DNA of 64,000 nt from Chaenocephalus aceratus (taxonomy: Eukaryota > Chordata > Actinopteri > Perciformes > Channichthyidae), in contig CM043801.1 of assembly GCA_023974075.1 (NCBI GenBank), positions 28,377,504 to 28,441,503 on the forward strand. Direction: 5' to 3'. Below are positions 1 through 14,992 of this stretch, in pieces. Within the stretch, counting starts at the first letter, position 1, and every line of letters begins with the position of its first letter. The translations under genes and the position numbers were made by a program. The notes beneath the pieces were generated by a model. It was not told the origin of the DNA. It made no database searches and worked only from the letters and a program-made list of their open reading frames with translations.

Positions 1-756
1 ACCTTGACCTTTCATACATTCACACTGCTAGGACTCCACTTCTGAAGTGATCCTTTCGCCATTAAAATGAACCTAAAAAGAATACACCCTGTTATATTAT
101 TAAATTGCGTTCTTGTATTATAACAACAATTTTAAAAACTAAAGGTATCTCTGATTCAAGGTACCAATCAAAAGCCTTTGAACGTGCATCATTGGTGTAT
201 CGAATATTAAAGATAGGGTAGGTAAGAATGGAGAAACCAGCTGGAGTGCGCTAGAAATTGAAAGTACACAACCGGTTAAAATAATTGGTCGTGCTTTTTA
301 CAGTACTACGGCTTCCACAGATGACATTTTTGTATGGATTTTTTGTCAAAGCACTTAAGATATTCATTCGAGCCGGTTTCTCAAACTTACCTACCCCACC
401 TTTAAGAGCATTCCATGGAATATAACAAAAGTGTTCTGAAGTGAATTATCTACCCTACCTTTAAGCCACATTTGTAAACTTTGTTTTTCATCTACATATT
501 TTAACTGGGAACATTTTTTGAGTCATTTTAAACATTGACATAAGTTATCAGAGGAAGAAGCTTCACGAATGTTAGCAATAGGTTTAGCAATAGCTTAGCA
601 ATAGCTTAGCAATAGCTTAGCAATAGCTCAGCAACGCAAGGGGAAACACAGATGTTGAATTATGAACGATGATTAGAAACTGATTATAATCCAGGTACAT
701 TGCTTTGGAGAGGAGACCTCTTTAGTTGATATTACTCTTAATGTAAAACATGTCTA
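1..756. other. AT-rich sequence, no gene seen
   Basis: No exon, RNA gene or complete transposon is recognisable here. The only ordered structure is the short tandem repeat at 584-634. The stretch probably lies upstream of, or in an intron of, the opioid receptor gene whose last exon starts at 2948. Confidence 0.5.
584..634. repeat. 11-bp tandem repeat
   Basis: Four perfect copies of TTAGCAATAGC run head to tail from 584 to 627, with a degenerate partial copy on each side. This is a small minisatellite with no coding potential. Confidence 0.9.
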
Positions 757-1200
757 CACTGTAAAATATTTGGCTGTAAAATTACAGTAAATTATGGCTA
801 CTAGTTGCATGGATTTCACAGTAATTGACTGTAAATATTTCACAGTAATTTACTGTATATATGTTACAGTTAATTAGAATAAAAGTACAACTAAATACTG
901 TGGCTTTACAGTTTGCCATGCCCATGGAATTACTGTGATATAGCAGTACAGAGCTGTGGTATTATGGTACCTTGCTGTACATAAATTACAGTAATTACCT
1001 GTATGTTCACAGTATTACTGTAGAAGTAATGCCACACAGTAGCCACGTAATTTACTGTAAATATACAAATCTAAATAATACGATAATATATTGTAAATTT
1101 GACTGGGATTGTACCATAATTCAATCAGCTCAATCAACAAAGAAAATGCCCATTTTAACTTTGTATTACTCCATTGAAGTGCAAAGTACATTTTACAGTG
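757..1200. mobile_element. Non-autonomous DNA element rich in ACAGTAATTTACTGT motifs
   Basis: The left end CACTGTAAAATATT is mirrored by TTTTACAGTG at the right end. The interior is built from short palindromic TTACAGTAA / TTTACTGTAA words in both orientations. This is the organisation of an abundant fish MITE. The superfamily was not determined. Open frames in this stretch on both strands are by-products of the palindromes. Confidence 0.6.
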
Positions 1201-1929
1201 TCTTGGAAATGTTGTTACGGCCCCAACCTCTACTCCGCGGTAGTGGCTTGTGCTGAGACCCGCAAGATGAAAGAATACACGCAATAACCGGGAATTGGTA
1301 ACGAGCATTTATTGATAATCAGCCGTTTGCTCACACAAGCGAAATGGGAAACAAAAAGAGGTCTGAAGGACTGGCCAAAAGGAACAAACAGAAGGAGGGA
1401 ACCCGAGCCAGCCAAAGAGGAATTCTAAGGACAGTGTCTCCGGCGTTAGGATAGGCGAGACATCCTTCTCCTCCAGCTTCTCTTTATATATACACACGGC
1501 TGAGTGGAATTTGGAACACCTGGGCAGAGGCGGAGCCAGGGGCAGACCAGGTGCACCTGGGCAGAGGCGGAGCCAGGGAGACAGAAAACAAGGAGGGGAG
1601 CACTTAACACATGTCTACACAGACATCCACTCAAAGTCAACAATTGTTCTGAAGAATGTGCTGACATGGGGGTTTAAATTGCCCTGCCTCTTTTTGGCTT
1701 TCCAGCCCGTCTCAGGATTAATGCCCAGGATGCACCTGAAAACAATAAGCCAAGACAACCATTTCAATTTGACATAGATGTATATGTTGCCTCATTTATT
1801 TGAAGGCACATGCAGCAGTGCCCCTTTCAATTTAAGTAAAACCTGCACCAAATAAAGAAATTTGTATTTAAAGCCAAGCAAGAGCGATAAAAGCAAGAAA
1901 ATCACTTAATTTGTTGTGTTATCACAGAG
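1201..1929. other. Unclassified insert between two ACAGTAA-type repeats
   Basis: This more GC-rich stretch separates two blocks of the same palindromic repeat, so it may be a later insertion. It contains a 25-bp direct duplication (1517-1541 and 1554-1578, starting CACCTGGGCAGAGG) and a TATATATA run at 1485-1492. No coding sequence was recognised. Confidence 0.35.
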
Positions 1930-2171
1930 GATGGTCTGAATACAGTATTTTACTATGAAATAATACAGTAACATGTTGTGAAATCCTGGTAATCATTGAT
2001 CCTGTACATTCACAGTAATTAACTGTGCCTGTATTGATTTCACTGTGAAATTCTAAATTACAGTGTTATATTGTGAACATTACAGGTAAAGACTGTAAAG
2101 TGGTTAAAACAGTAATTTATTGTAAAATATTACAGCTAAATATTGTGAAATCATGGTAATATTTTACAGTG
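1930..2171. mobile_element. Second ACAGTAA-type MITE block
   Basis: It carries the same palindromic TTACAGT/ACTGTAA words as 757-1200 and ends in TATTTTACAGTG, the inverse of the start at 757. It is either a separate copy or the right part of one element split by 1201-1929. Confidence 0.5.
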
Positions 2172-2947
2172 TATATCTTAAGTAATCAGAGCAACGAGCT
2201 TGGCAAACATTAGCGGTTTGCTCGCAGCCAATACAGCCAATGTATGCGGTTCCATTATTGGGGGAATACTAATATTTAACTTGTAACAGCTTTAAATTGT
2301 GTTTTTAATGGTTAAAATCCTCATTCATCTTTGAAGAGACTTAGCTTCCTGTGAAATCCTCCCTGACTGCTATGGTGTGGTTACTGTATGCGTTGAAGAT
2401 AACCATATGATGCCTATCTACTTCACCGCACCACCAATCCCCTTGGCTCTTACGGGCAGATAATGACATAGTGTGTGTTGATTGAAGTGATAAGCCTTTC
2501 TGCTCATCTCTCTCTGGTTCAGTCCCTCCCTGCTAAGTAGACAAAAGATCTATCAGCTGCAACGGGGCTCTAACAAGCAATTTCAAACTTCAAGCCCCAC
2601 TTCATAGCACCAACCTTGCCTTAAATATCTCAATTAGATGCAGCAAGTATCCTTCTTTCCTGAAGAGGATGTTCTGTAGGTTTGATAAGATCCTTTCTGA
2701 ATAGATGAAGCAATTATAGACATTATAGGTCCTTCTCGTTAATTGAGCTCAAAGGAGGCATTTTTTTCTAGCAAAAGTTTGATAGATCGTGCACGATTAT
2801 AAGCTCAATGCACTATGAGGCTAGGTGACGAACCGGATTCTGGCTAAGTACTCTTTGTCTTTTTGGTTTCCTCTGAATTTGGGGTTAGGTTTATTATGGC
2901 TTTTCTTTGTGTTTGACTGGTAAACTCTGTTGTTCTGGGACTAACAG

Positions 2948-3488
2948 GGGACTATAGAGTGTGCCCTGCAGTTCCCTGAACCCTACAGCTACTGGGACAC
3001 CCTGATGAAGATCTGCGTCTTCATCTTTGGCTTCGTGGCACCCGTCATCATCATCACCGTCTGCTACACGCTGATGGTGCTGCGTCTGAAGAGCGTGCGC
3101 CTGCTGTCGGGGCTCACGAGAGAAGGACCGTAACCTCCGCCGGATCACCCGCCTGGTCCTGGTGGTGGTCGCCGTCTTCGTGGTGTGCTGGACGCCCATC
3201 CACATCTTCATCTTAGTCAAGGCTCTGTCTGGCAACGTTCCCGAGACCACCGCCGTCATGGCCGCCTACTTCTTCTGCGTGGCGCTGGGCTACACCAACA
3301 GCAGCCTCAACCCCATCCTCTACGCCTTCCTGGACGAGAACTTCAAGAGGTGCTTCAGAGACTTCTGCTGCCCCGGAGTCAAAGGACTACGGAGACTCTC
3401 ATGGGTGAGTCGGGTGAGGAGCACCCTGCGGGCCCACTCGTGTCCCACAGAGGCCCGGAGGGGTGGGAGGCAGGCCCGGCCCGTATGA
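2948..3488 (+). CDS. oprk1: Kappa-type opioid receptor, last coding exon (one-base frameshift)
   Basis: Class A GPCR for dynorphin-type opioid peptides, Gi/o-coupled, at the plasma membrane. The exon opens after an AG acceptor (2946-2947) with [12 protein letters not shown] (extracellular loop 2), then TM5, the [11 protein letters not shown] third loop, TM6 with [12 protein letters not shown]7 with the [11 protein letters not shown] variant of NPxxY, and helix 8 [11 protein letters not shown]. The tail ends in RQARPV before TGA at 3486. Loop 3 and TM5-7 fit kappa better than mu, delta or nociceptin receptors, from family knowledge. Frame changes at 3109-3112, where GGGG should be GGG to give [14 protein letters not shown]; as printed, a stop follows at once. 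Exons for TM1-4 are not in the window. The frame break is either a sequencing error or a loss-of-function allele. Confidence 0.85.
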
Positions 3489-4500
3489 CTAGCCATGGAC
3501 ACGTCTTTCATGCCCTGTCAGAGCTGGGAGGACTCCAACGACCTGCCGACTCAAGTCACCACTTCCATCTGAGGGAGGGGCTAAAGCCCAGGGCAAGCTT
3601 TTATTTATTTATCTATCCAGAGTGATGCTCAGATACTCCACAGCCAGGTTTACTTAAAGTTCAAGTGTGTAGGTTTTAGTGTCATAGTGGGGAGGAGGCA
3701 CCCATCTGATTAGATAAGTGCAGGAATGAGTCCTTAAACCCCAACTATTCGTAAGTATGTTGGCACTTCTGGTTCCCTCATCTTGGGACTTCTGTCGATT
3801 GCATTTACGCTTCAACAATTATAAATCTAGTGTTACTGCAAGTCGACCGCTGATCATTTACTACATTTACAACTTAATTTACTATTACTACATGATAGCA
3901 ATTCTTATTACTATATGTAACAGTGACAATTATTGTGCTTGGGGCTAAGGCTACACACAGGGTAGAGAAGTGAGAAAGTATTGAGACATTTTTCTTTTAA
4001 AGTTTGTTTTTCCGTGGGATCTGTTGACATTTAGAAAAATAAAGATCGTTGGAACAATCATTTAAATGTACTTTAGGTTTAAGCCTTTGAGACCGTGATT
4101 GTGAAGTGTAGTTAATGCCTCTGGAGTCACAACCCAGATAATAAATCTAATATTTTGAAATGTATAAAATGTACATAGCTGAAATCCAGCAAAGAAAAGC
4201 AAAGTGTCATTATTGTTCACATTGTTGGTATGAAAAATGAAATATGATTAAGATGTCACGATGAGACATAACCAAAAATGATTTATTATTATGTAGCTTG
4301 ACCAGATTTTGTTCACCTTACTTGGTAAGTCAACTAGTGGTTTGTGAACAAAATTAAAAAAAGAAATCAGCCCTAATTATTTCGGGAACAAACTGCATTA
4401 TGGGCATTGTTTTTACTGATTGTGTATTTTTGTGAATTGTATTTTTGATGCTGTAAAAATGTGTGAATAGTCTATATGATTGGCAGTGAACCCATGAAAA
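3489..4500 (+). other. Downstream flank / possible 3'UTR of the opioid receptor
   Basis: AT-rich sequence without convincing exons follows the receptor stop codon. It probably includes 3'UTR, but I cannot place the transcript end. Several weak poly(A)-like AATAAA words occur (for example 4038-4043). Confidence 0.35.
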
Positions 4501-4507
4501 ATATATA

Positions 4508-4672
4508 GGAAGGCTGTATCTCAGTGGATAGTGTAATGGACTTCGAATCAGGGGGCAGCAAGTTCGAGTCTCACTGCAGTCAACATGTCGTTGTGGGCAA
4601 GACACAGTATTGAATGTATGTAAGTTGCTTTGGATAAAAGCGTCTAACAAAATGATATGTAATGTAATATAG
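4508..4672 (+). mobile_element. tRNA-derived SINE
   Basis: The head is tRNA-like: an A-box-like TATCTCAGTGG (4517-4527) and a B-box-like GTTCGAGTCTC (4562-4572). It is followed by a GGGCAAGACAC core and a tail, TTGCTTTGGATAAAAGCGTC, typical of fish SINEs. The head cannot form a normal tRNA, and the LINE-like tail shows it is a retroposon, not a tRNA gene. Confidence 0.8.
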
Positions 4673-7220
4673 TAATCTCTCAGGGATCATCCTGTGTAAG
4701 TCACCACTAGAACGTACTACATTAAGTATTTTCCTCTTGACTGATGGCTGACTTTGATGAGGCTTTGGTCTCAAAGCTATGTGCACAGTTTGTTCTTTGA
4801 AGCCATTTTAACAAACTACAATTACTTCTGACATGGATCCACACCTTTTATTCCAGGCAGTAGGTGTTGGTTGTATACATTGTTACGTCAACCTGGCCTG
4901 TTCACACCTTGTCTGAAATACTAGTTATTTGAAAACTGGGTTACAGCGCTCCAAGGAACAGCTCACATGACAACCACATATGTATCAATCCAACATGCCT
5001 TTTGGGTGTTTAATGCAATTCAATGTTCATACTGTAAATAACAATGAATTCATTAGTTTATTGTCTTGAAATTGGATGTTTACATGTAACTGATTACTGT
5101 CTTTGGTTCCTGAATTATTGTAGCTTTCATACGAGTCACTAGATCAAATCATGCTTGTGATGGTTTTTCTTAATGTAGAGTAACCTGTTAATATATGTAT
5201 CTGTCTAAATCTGATAGGGTAGTTATAGCAGAACATGTTTTGTTGTGCCTTTTTATGTGTGCCTTATATTAATTGGCCTCTGAACTCAGCTATTTTCTTA
5301 TTTTAAAAGATCAGCAATTAGACACATCCATTTGTGTGCTGCCTTTCTTTCCCTTTAATGATATGAAAGTATGTTGTGGTATAAACGTACTGCTTTTAAT
5401 TATTGTAGCATTATCTTTAAAACACTAGAAGTCCTACTGAGGACCCCTGTTGGTTACTGGTATGTATTTCTTATCTATTCCTCAAATACTGTATTTTAAA
5501 CAATAGAAAATATTGTTTTCATATTCAAATGATCAGCCCAGTTCTGAGCACCACATACTGTGTGTATAATGTGCTGTTGCATTATAAATTGACTGTATCT
5601 GTTGGATATGTTGCTGTATCTTTTAGCTTTGAATATCAAAACATGCTCCATGTGTCACATTAAAGCGTGAAGAAAGTGAGTTTGCTTCATTTAAAGATCA
5701 ATATCAAAGTGTATCCTCTGTTTTCACTCAACTCAACCCAAAGTAAGTGTTTCCTATTTTCGTTGGTGGCCATGCGCTAAATTGCATTATGACCTTATAG
5801 ATATATACAGTCTATGGTTGCTGCCCATTTGGTTTGAAAAAAATTGTATTTCTATGTGCATGTTGATAGCATTTAGTGTCATGTCTAATTACAGAATCAT
5901 TGGTAGTTAGGGAAGAATAGTGTATAACTGCAGAATATTTTCAATCTAATTATGATCTTGTAAATGGTGTCTAATTTAGCATTAGCAATGACCTGTTTGG
6001 TTTCTATGAAGTTTATTTTGGCCTATGCTCCCGCTGAAATACTACTCATGTATTATATTTGATAATACTGTAGTTACAATACTTCTGCTAATACCAGTAA
6101 CTGCTATATAATTATTACTGACACGCCTGCTTTCTCCTGCCGCTACTTCCACTACGCCTCGCTTTGCTAGTTTGAGGCTTCTGCTTTTTAAATTGTGGAT
6201 ATAATTTGCACAAATGTGTTGACAATAAATACCATTTCATGTTCACTATGCAGACTAATGTCTCGTTCATGAAATGTTATTGGTCATACAAAATATAGAT
6301 ATATAAAATACAGCAAAACTATGTTTAAATCACAGTTATAATTAGTGTAAGTTATATATATAGTAATTACAGTATTGCACTTTAAACACAATTATTGAAA
6401 AAGTGCTGTAAAGACGTAAACATAACATGAGATGTCCATCCACCAGGTGGCCAGAATCATTATTGGAAAGGACAAAGGTTTTTCCTAATGGTGTGCAGAG
6501 GGATTCTCAGAGATTTGAGAGGCAAATTAAATCAGTCAGTTCCTGTGGTACATTGATTATGCTATTAGCCATAATGACCAAGATTACTGCAGTTTTCTGT
6601 CTGTCAAGGTCTGTGTGCATCCTAAAACAATGATTGACAAAAAACTGAATTTTAACATGCATGTGCTATTACTTGTTTATGTATTTACTGGTTTTCACCA
6701 ATACATAATTGAGAACAGTTTAAGGTTGCCAGTTTGGCTTGTGTTGATTACATATACAATTTACAAACAGGCGGTTCATAAATTAACTAAATTAAATTAT
6801 CCATGACACACAGTGAAGTCTACATATAGTAACCCTCTTACTCATGAAACCATTTTGATTTAAAAAAAGTATTAATACTTTTATGATTACCTTTGTTTGC
6901 TACCAAATGATATTTACATGCAGATGGGATTATATTCCTATGGATGTAAGAAATACTCAGACCTCACACTTAAGTACAATTTTCAGTACCAAAGACTTCC
7001 TTAGGTAAAAGTACAAAAGTATTAGTAACAAAATATATTTAAAGTACCAAAAGTAAAATAGCTCATTTTGTGTTATAGCCCCTTTCAGAATAATGTATAT
7101 CAACATACCGGATTATGAATATTGAAGCATTATTATTTATTATTATTATTATCGCTGATGGTAAATGTTGAGCCAATTTAAAATACTTATAGAAATATTA
7201 ACCTATAATGCCATCATTTA
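4673..7220. other. AT-rich intergenic DNA, no gene seen
   Basis: No exon-like sequence with conserved protein content was recognised on either strand. A degraded patch around 6950-7130 has scattered AAGTAC words, probably a remnant of the AAGTACT-type MITE seen at 52220 and 56370. A short (ATT)n run lies near 7136-7152. Confidence 0.4.
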
Positions 7221-7259
7221 TTAGTTGATGTATCTATTGTTTCTATTTCTATTACACAC

Positions 7260-7510
7260 GGCATCTATTGCACGTCTGTCCGTCCTGGGAGGGATGCCTC
7301 CTCTGTTGCTCTCCCTGAGGTTTGTCCCATTTCCCCCTTTAAACTGTGGGTTTTCTCTGGAAGTCTTTCCTTGTACGATGTGAGGGTCAAAGGACAGAGG
7401 GTGTCGTATTGTCCTACTGTTATTCTGTACAAACTGTGAAGACCACTGAGACAAATGTAACATTTGTGATATTGGGCTATATAAATAAACATTGATTGAT
7501 TGATTGATTA
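7260..7510 (+). mobile_element. SINE/LINE 3'-end repeat, copy 1
   Basis: It carries CCTCCTCTGTTGCTCTCCCT, AAACTGTGGGTTTTCTCTGG, TTGTACGATGTGAGGGTC and a tail GGCTATATAAATAAACATTG ending in a (TTGA)n run. The same blocks recur at 9950-10216, and the tail recurs at 53848-53920, so this is an interspersed retroposon family. Confidence 0.75.
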
Positions 7511-7739
7511 CTGTATTGCTAATAATCCAAGTCTTTAAAGTCACAAAAGCTTTCAGAAATATAGTGGAGTAAAGTTAGGTCAACAATATAATTAAAAGCT
7601 GTATTCAATCCCTCTGTATCTGCAGTGTGGAGGTTTAACAAAGACTAGTGCATCTGCGGGGACAATGGGTTTTCACTACAGCTGCACTTCTTCTACTGGC
7701 CACATGGGGGCAGGCGTGTTTGGAGAAAATACCTCATCT

Positions 7740-7883
7740 CATTCGCCACAACCGTTCACACCAACCAATAGGAACCGTTTGCGTCTGAACCGTTACTTCC
7801 GGGTGTAAGTCCGTTTTCATTTGATGTTTCTTTGTATTTCATCTAAATAAAGCTACGAAATAAAGCTACAAAACGTTTAGAAA
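7740..7883 (+). promoter_or_regulatory. Probable chmp5 promoter and 5'UTR
   Basis: A CCAAT box (7764-7768, in CAACCAATAGG) lies 116 bp upstream of the chmp5 start codon, beside GC-rich CCGTTACTTCCGGGTG, which contains an ETS-like CTTCCGG. No TATA box is evident, as expected for a housekeeping gene. The transcription start is inferred, not mapped. Confidence 0.45.
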
Positions 7884-12235
<4,352 letters not shown>

Positions 12236-13266
12236 ACAAGGGATGGATTAAAGCAACTGCACTTCAACTGAAAACACTTTATAAGAGTAACATTTATACA
12301 TGCAAAAGGTTTGACCTGAGAACACTACGATTTTGAAGCCATCCGTGTGTTGGGTTGTGTATTTTTAACACTACCGTGCTTGCATGTGGCCTTGTGTGAC
12401 CTTTTTTTAAAAACATGATTCCCCTTTCGTTTGTTTCCGTCCTCCTGTCTAGCACTTATCCATCTGTCTCGTCCATCACCAGTATTACCAAGCTCATTTT
12501 TATTTGTCTTAATTGTGTTCTTGTTTTGTGTGTTGTTCTGTCATCATTGTTATGTTTTAGTTTTGTCTTACAAGTGGAGATTATTCTATTATTTTAAACA
12601 TGCAAATTAAATTATGTGTTTTAACTTACCACTGCATTCTTTGGTTAATTATTTTTCAACCAGGACACCAAATCATTGCATTTAACATCTTTAAGTCACT
12701 GTGAAGTGTATTAAAGTGCTTTTTCCTTTATAAATAAGTACAGATTTTAGGTACCTGTACTTTACCGAAGTATTTCCATTTTAAAACTTTATACTTCTAC
12801 TCTATTACATTTTGGAAGCAAATGTTGTACATCTACTCCACTGTATTTATTTTACAGATGTATTTACTAGTTTCTTATAAATCCAGATTTTGACACACTA
12901 TACTTCGGGAAAAACATTATTTGGTATAGATTAATCCATCCAATATTATATTTAAGTGACTAGAAAAAGAGATGTCTATAAACATAAAGCCATATTACAG
13001 AGAGACATTACAAACAACTTTGTACATCATTTCCTAAAAAGGTCTCTTTTTCACGTTAACTCAATGTGTAAAATGTTGAAAACGTCTTAATCCAAATTTC
13101 TATAATTTAATACATCATATTTAATCAACTCCATTTGGAAAGTTTAGTCTGTTTTTTAAAGTCCTCCAGATATATTACAAACACACAAAGTTTAACCTTC
13201 AAATGGACTTTATTTGGTATTGACAAACATTTTATGACATCCTTCCTGATATTGCGAGTACCATGT
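12236..13266. other. chmp5 3' flank and MITE remnants
   Basis: The first few hundred bases are probably chmp5 3'UTR; an AATTAAA-type poly(A) word lies near 12604-12610. From about 12735 to 12900 the sequence has TAAGTACAG, TTACCGAAGTATTTCC and TACTTCTACTCTATTACATT, an eroded antisense copy of the AAGTACT MITE family. No gene was seen in the rest. Confidence 0.45.
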
Positions 13267-13560
13267 AGATAGATAGATAGAGCTTTATTGTCTCCCTTAG
13301 GAGAAATGTGTCTTGGGCATCGAGATAATAAACATAAAACATTTAGGACAATCAGTCATAGATACAGAACAGAGATCACATATCACATGGCAAAGAAACA
13401 AACAAGAAACATACAGGTACAGCACTTTCCCTATTGCACATACATAAATCAAATATTGCACATTCCCTATTGCATTCATACATAATCAAATATTGCACTT
13501 TTCCCTATTGTATTTATACATAAATCAAATATTGCACCTTCCCTACTGTATGTTCATTTA
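13267..13560. repeat. (TAGA)n-headed repeat with a ~46-bp tandem array
   Basis: TAGATAGATAGATAGAGCTT followed by TATTGTCTCCCTTAGGAG resembles the 3' end of a fish LINE, antisense. From about 13425 to 13560 a unit of about 46 bp (ATAAATCAAATATTGCAC plus TTCCCTATTG) repeats roughly three times with drift. Confidence 0.6.
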
Positions 13561-13799
13561 AAAGCTTAAACATCTCGAACATAGGAGGCATTATAATATG
13601 TTTGACAGGAGTTAACCCTGTTATGGCATGTCGTTTTTTTAATCAAAAATGTAAATTCAAAGACTGGGCTAAACAAATTCATGATGGAAACCGTGTGGAT
13701 AAATCTGGAAACAACTTCTCTGAGAGGACACTTGTAGACTGTACAGTTTGTAACATGGTATTCCCCGTCACCTGTGAGTCGAGCTCATTCCTGGTAGCG

Positions 13800-14010
13800 A
13801 CAGCCAATCACGTTCACGTCTGCTACCAAGATTCTACCAAGAATTGAGAGCTCTGGCCAATCAGCGCCCGTATTTCTACCAAGAATTGAGAGCTCTGGCC
13901 AATCAGCGCCCGTATTGTCTATCAAGAATTGAGAGCTCTGGCCAATCAGCGCCCGTATTGCTACCAAGAATTGGCTCCGCAGCAACCAAGAATTGACCAA
14001 TCAGCGTCTC
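13800..14010 (+). promoter_or_regulatory. Tandem CCAAT-box array at a probable promoter
   Basis: A unit of about 42 bp (CTACCAAGAATTGAGAGCTC plus TGGCCAATCAGCGCCCGTAT) is repeated three times, with partial copies on both sides. Each carries CCAATCA, giving five same-orientation CCAAT boxes near 13803, 13857, 13899, 13942 and 13997. CCAAT is the NF-Y recognition core. The array ends just before GC-rich GTAGGCGGGG and a likely first exon, so a promoter role is inferred from position and motif. Confidence 0.65.
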
Positions 14011-14024
14011 CGTAGGCGGGGTAT

Positions 14025-14071
14025 ACTGCGGAGGCCGCGAGCGAGAGATTAACTTTTTCCCAACATCACAA
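14025..14071 (+). other. Probable non-coding first exon of the unknown gene
   Basis: GC-rich GCGGAGGCCGCGAGCGAGAG leads to a good donor (CATCACAA/GTAAGT) at 14071/14072. The next acceptor (CTCTAG, 14987-14992) directly precedes an ATG at 14993, which supports this as a 5'UTR exon. The exact start is not determined. Confidence 0.45.
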
Positions 14072-14992
14072 GTAAGTACATCATCCTTAACTATGTTGTC
14101 AACGCTTATAAACTGTCATATTAGATGTATAGATATATTTTAAGTAAACAACATTTTAGGGAGATTTTTACAAATGACTAGCGAACCGGACATGTCCCGG
14201 CCGTTCCATGTTACCGGTAGCGGATTATTGTACATGGAGCGTACATTTAATGTTGACATATCTGGCTAAATAACATGCCTGTTTATGACATCACCCAGCT
14301 AAAGTTAAGGACTAACATAACTACGGTATGAGCTAGAGAGAATCTCGGACGGGACGGGATGGAGCGAGCGAGCGGAGCTTCTTTTGTTGTCTTTTTGTTC
14401 TCTGTCACCGGTGCAGCGACCTTTATATCTACAGTCAGCGACCGACGTGTTTTAAAAGTTAATTTAGTCTTTAAGCGAGCTTTAACAGCATGAGATACAA
14501 ATAAATCAAGAGCAAAACAAATCTTGCCCTTGACTGTAACCGGATACCCGTTTTTATTTTACCATTAATTTAAATACTAAACCTGACATGTAAACAATGA
14601 AAGTCCGGGGGGGACAGTGAAGGGAAGTTACAATGCAGTTTACACCACCTTTTTTTAATGAAATACTTGTACTCTACTTGATTAGACAGGCCTATTTCCA
14701 TTGTATGGTACTTTAATACACTATAATTGAGAGGAAATTATTAAACAGTTACGATGAAGTCAAGTTTTTCATACAAAATATACGCTATTTTTACATTTCG
14801 ATTGATTGATTACATTTAAATGCATAATCTGCATTTGTACTAGTTTGCATTCATCTTTAATTCTTATTGTATGTAGTCATCAGTTTTTCTTTGAATCAAT
14901 ATGTAATCTTTTACAGCTTGTTTATTAAATATTTATTATAAATGATATATTTCTCCGTTTAAAAAAAAAATGACTATTTTCTTATTCTCTAG
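14072..14992. other. Presumed first intron of the unknown gene
   Basis: AT-rich, with a GC-rich first part that includes GGACGGGACGGGATGGAGCG near 14349. No exon or transposon was recognised. It is bounded by a GT donor and an AG acceptor. Confidence 0.35.

Noticed and set aside
972..1308. Overlapping short open frames on both strands
   Set aside because: Lie inside the palindromic ACAGTAA repeat; no protein likeness.
1201..1930. LTR retroelement or endogenous viral fragment
   Set aside because: A TATA-like run and a short duplication are present, but no LTR pair, primer-binding site or coding motif was seen.
2894..3259. 121-codon minus-strand frame
   Set aside because: Antisense shadow of the GC-rich opioid receptor exon.
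4508..4580. tRNA gene
   Set aside because: Has A- and B-box likeness but no proper acceptor or anticodon stems, and continues into a SINE tail.
13800..14010. CRISPR-like array
   Set aside because: Units are direct tandem copies without distinct spacers, in vertebrate DNA; better read as a promoter minisatellite.
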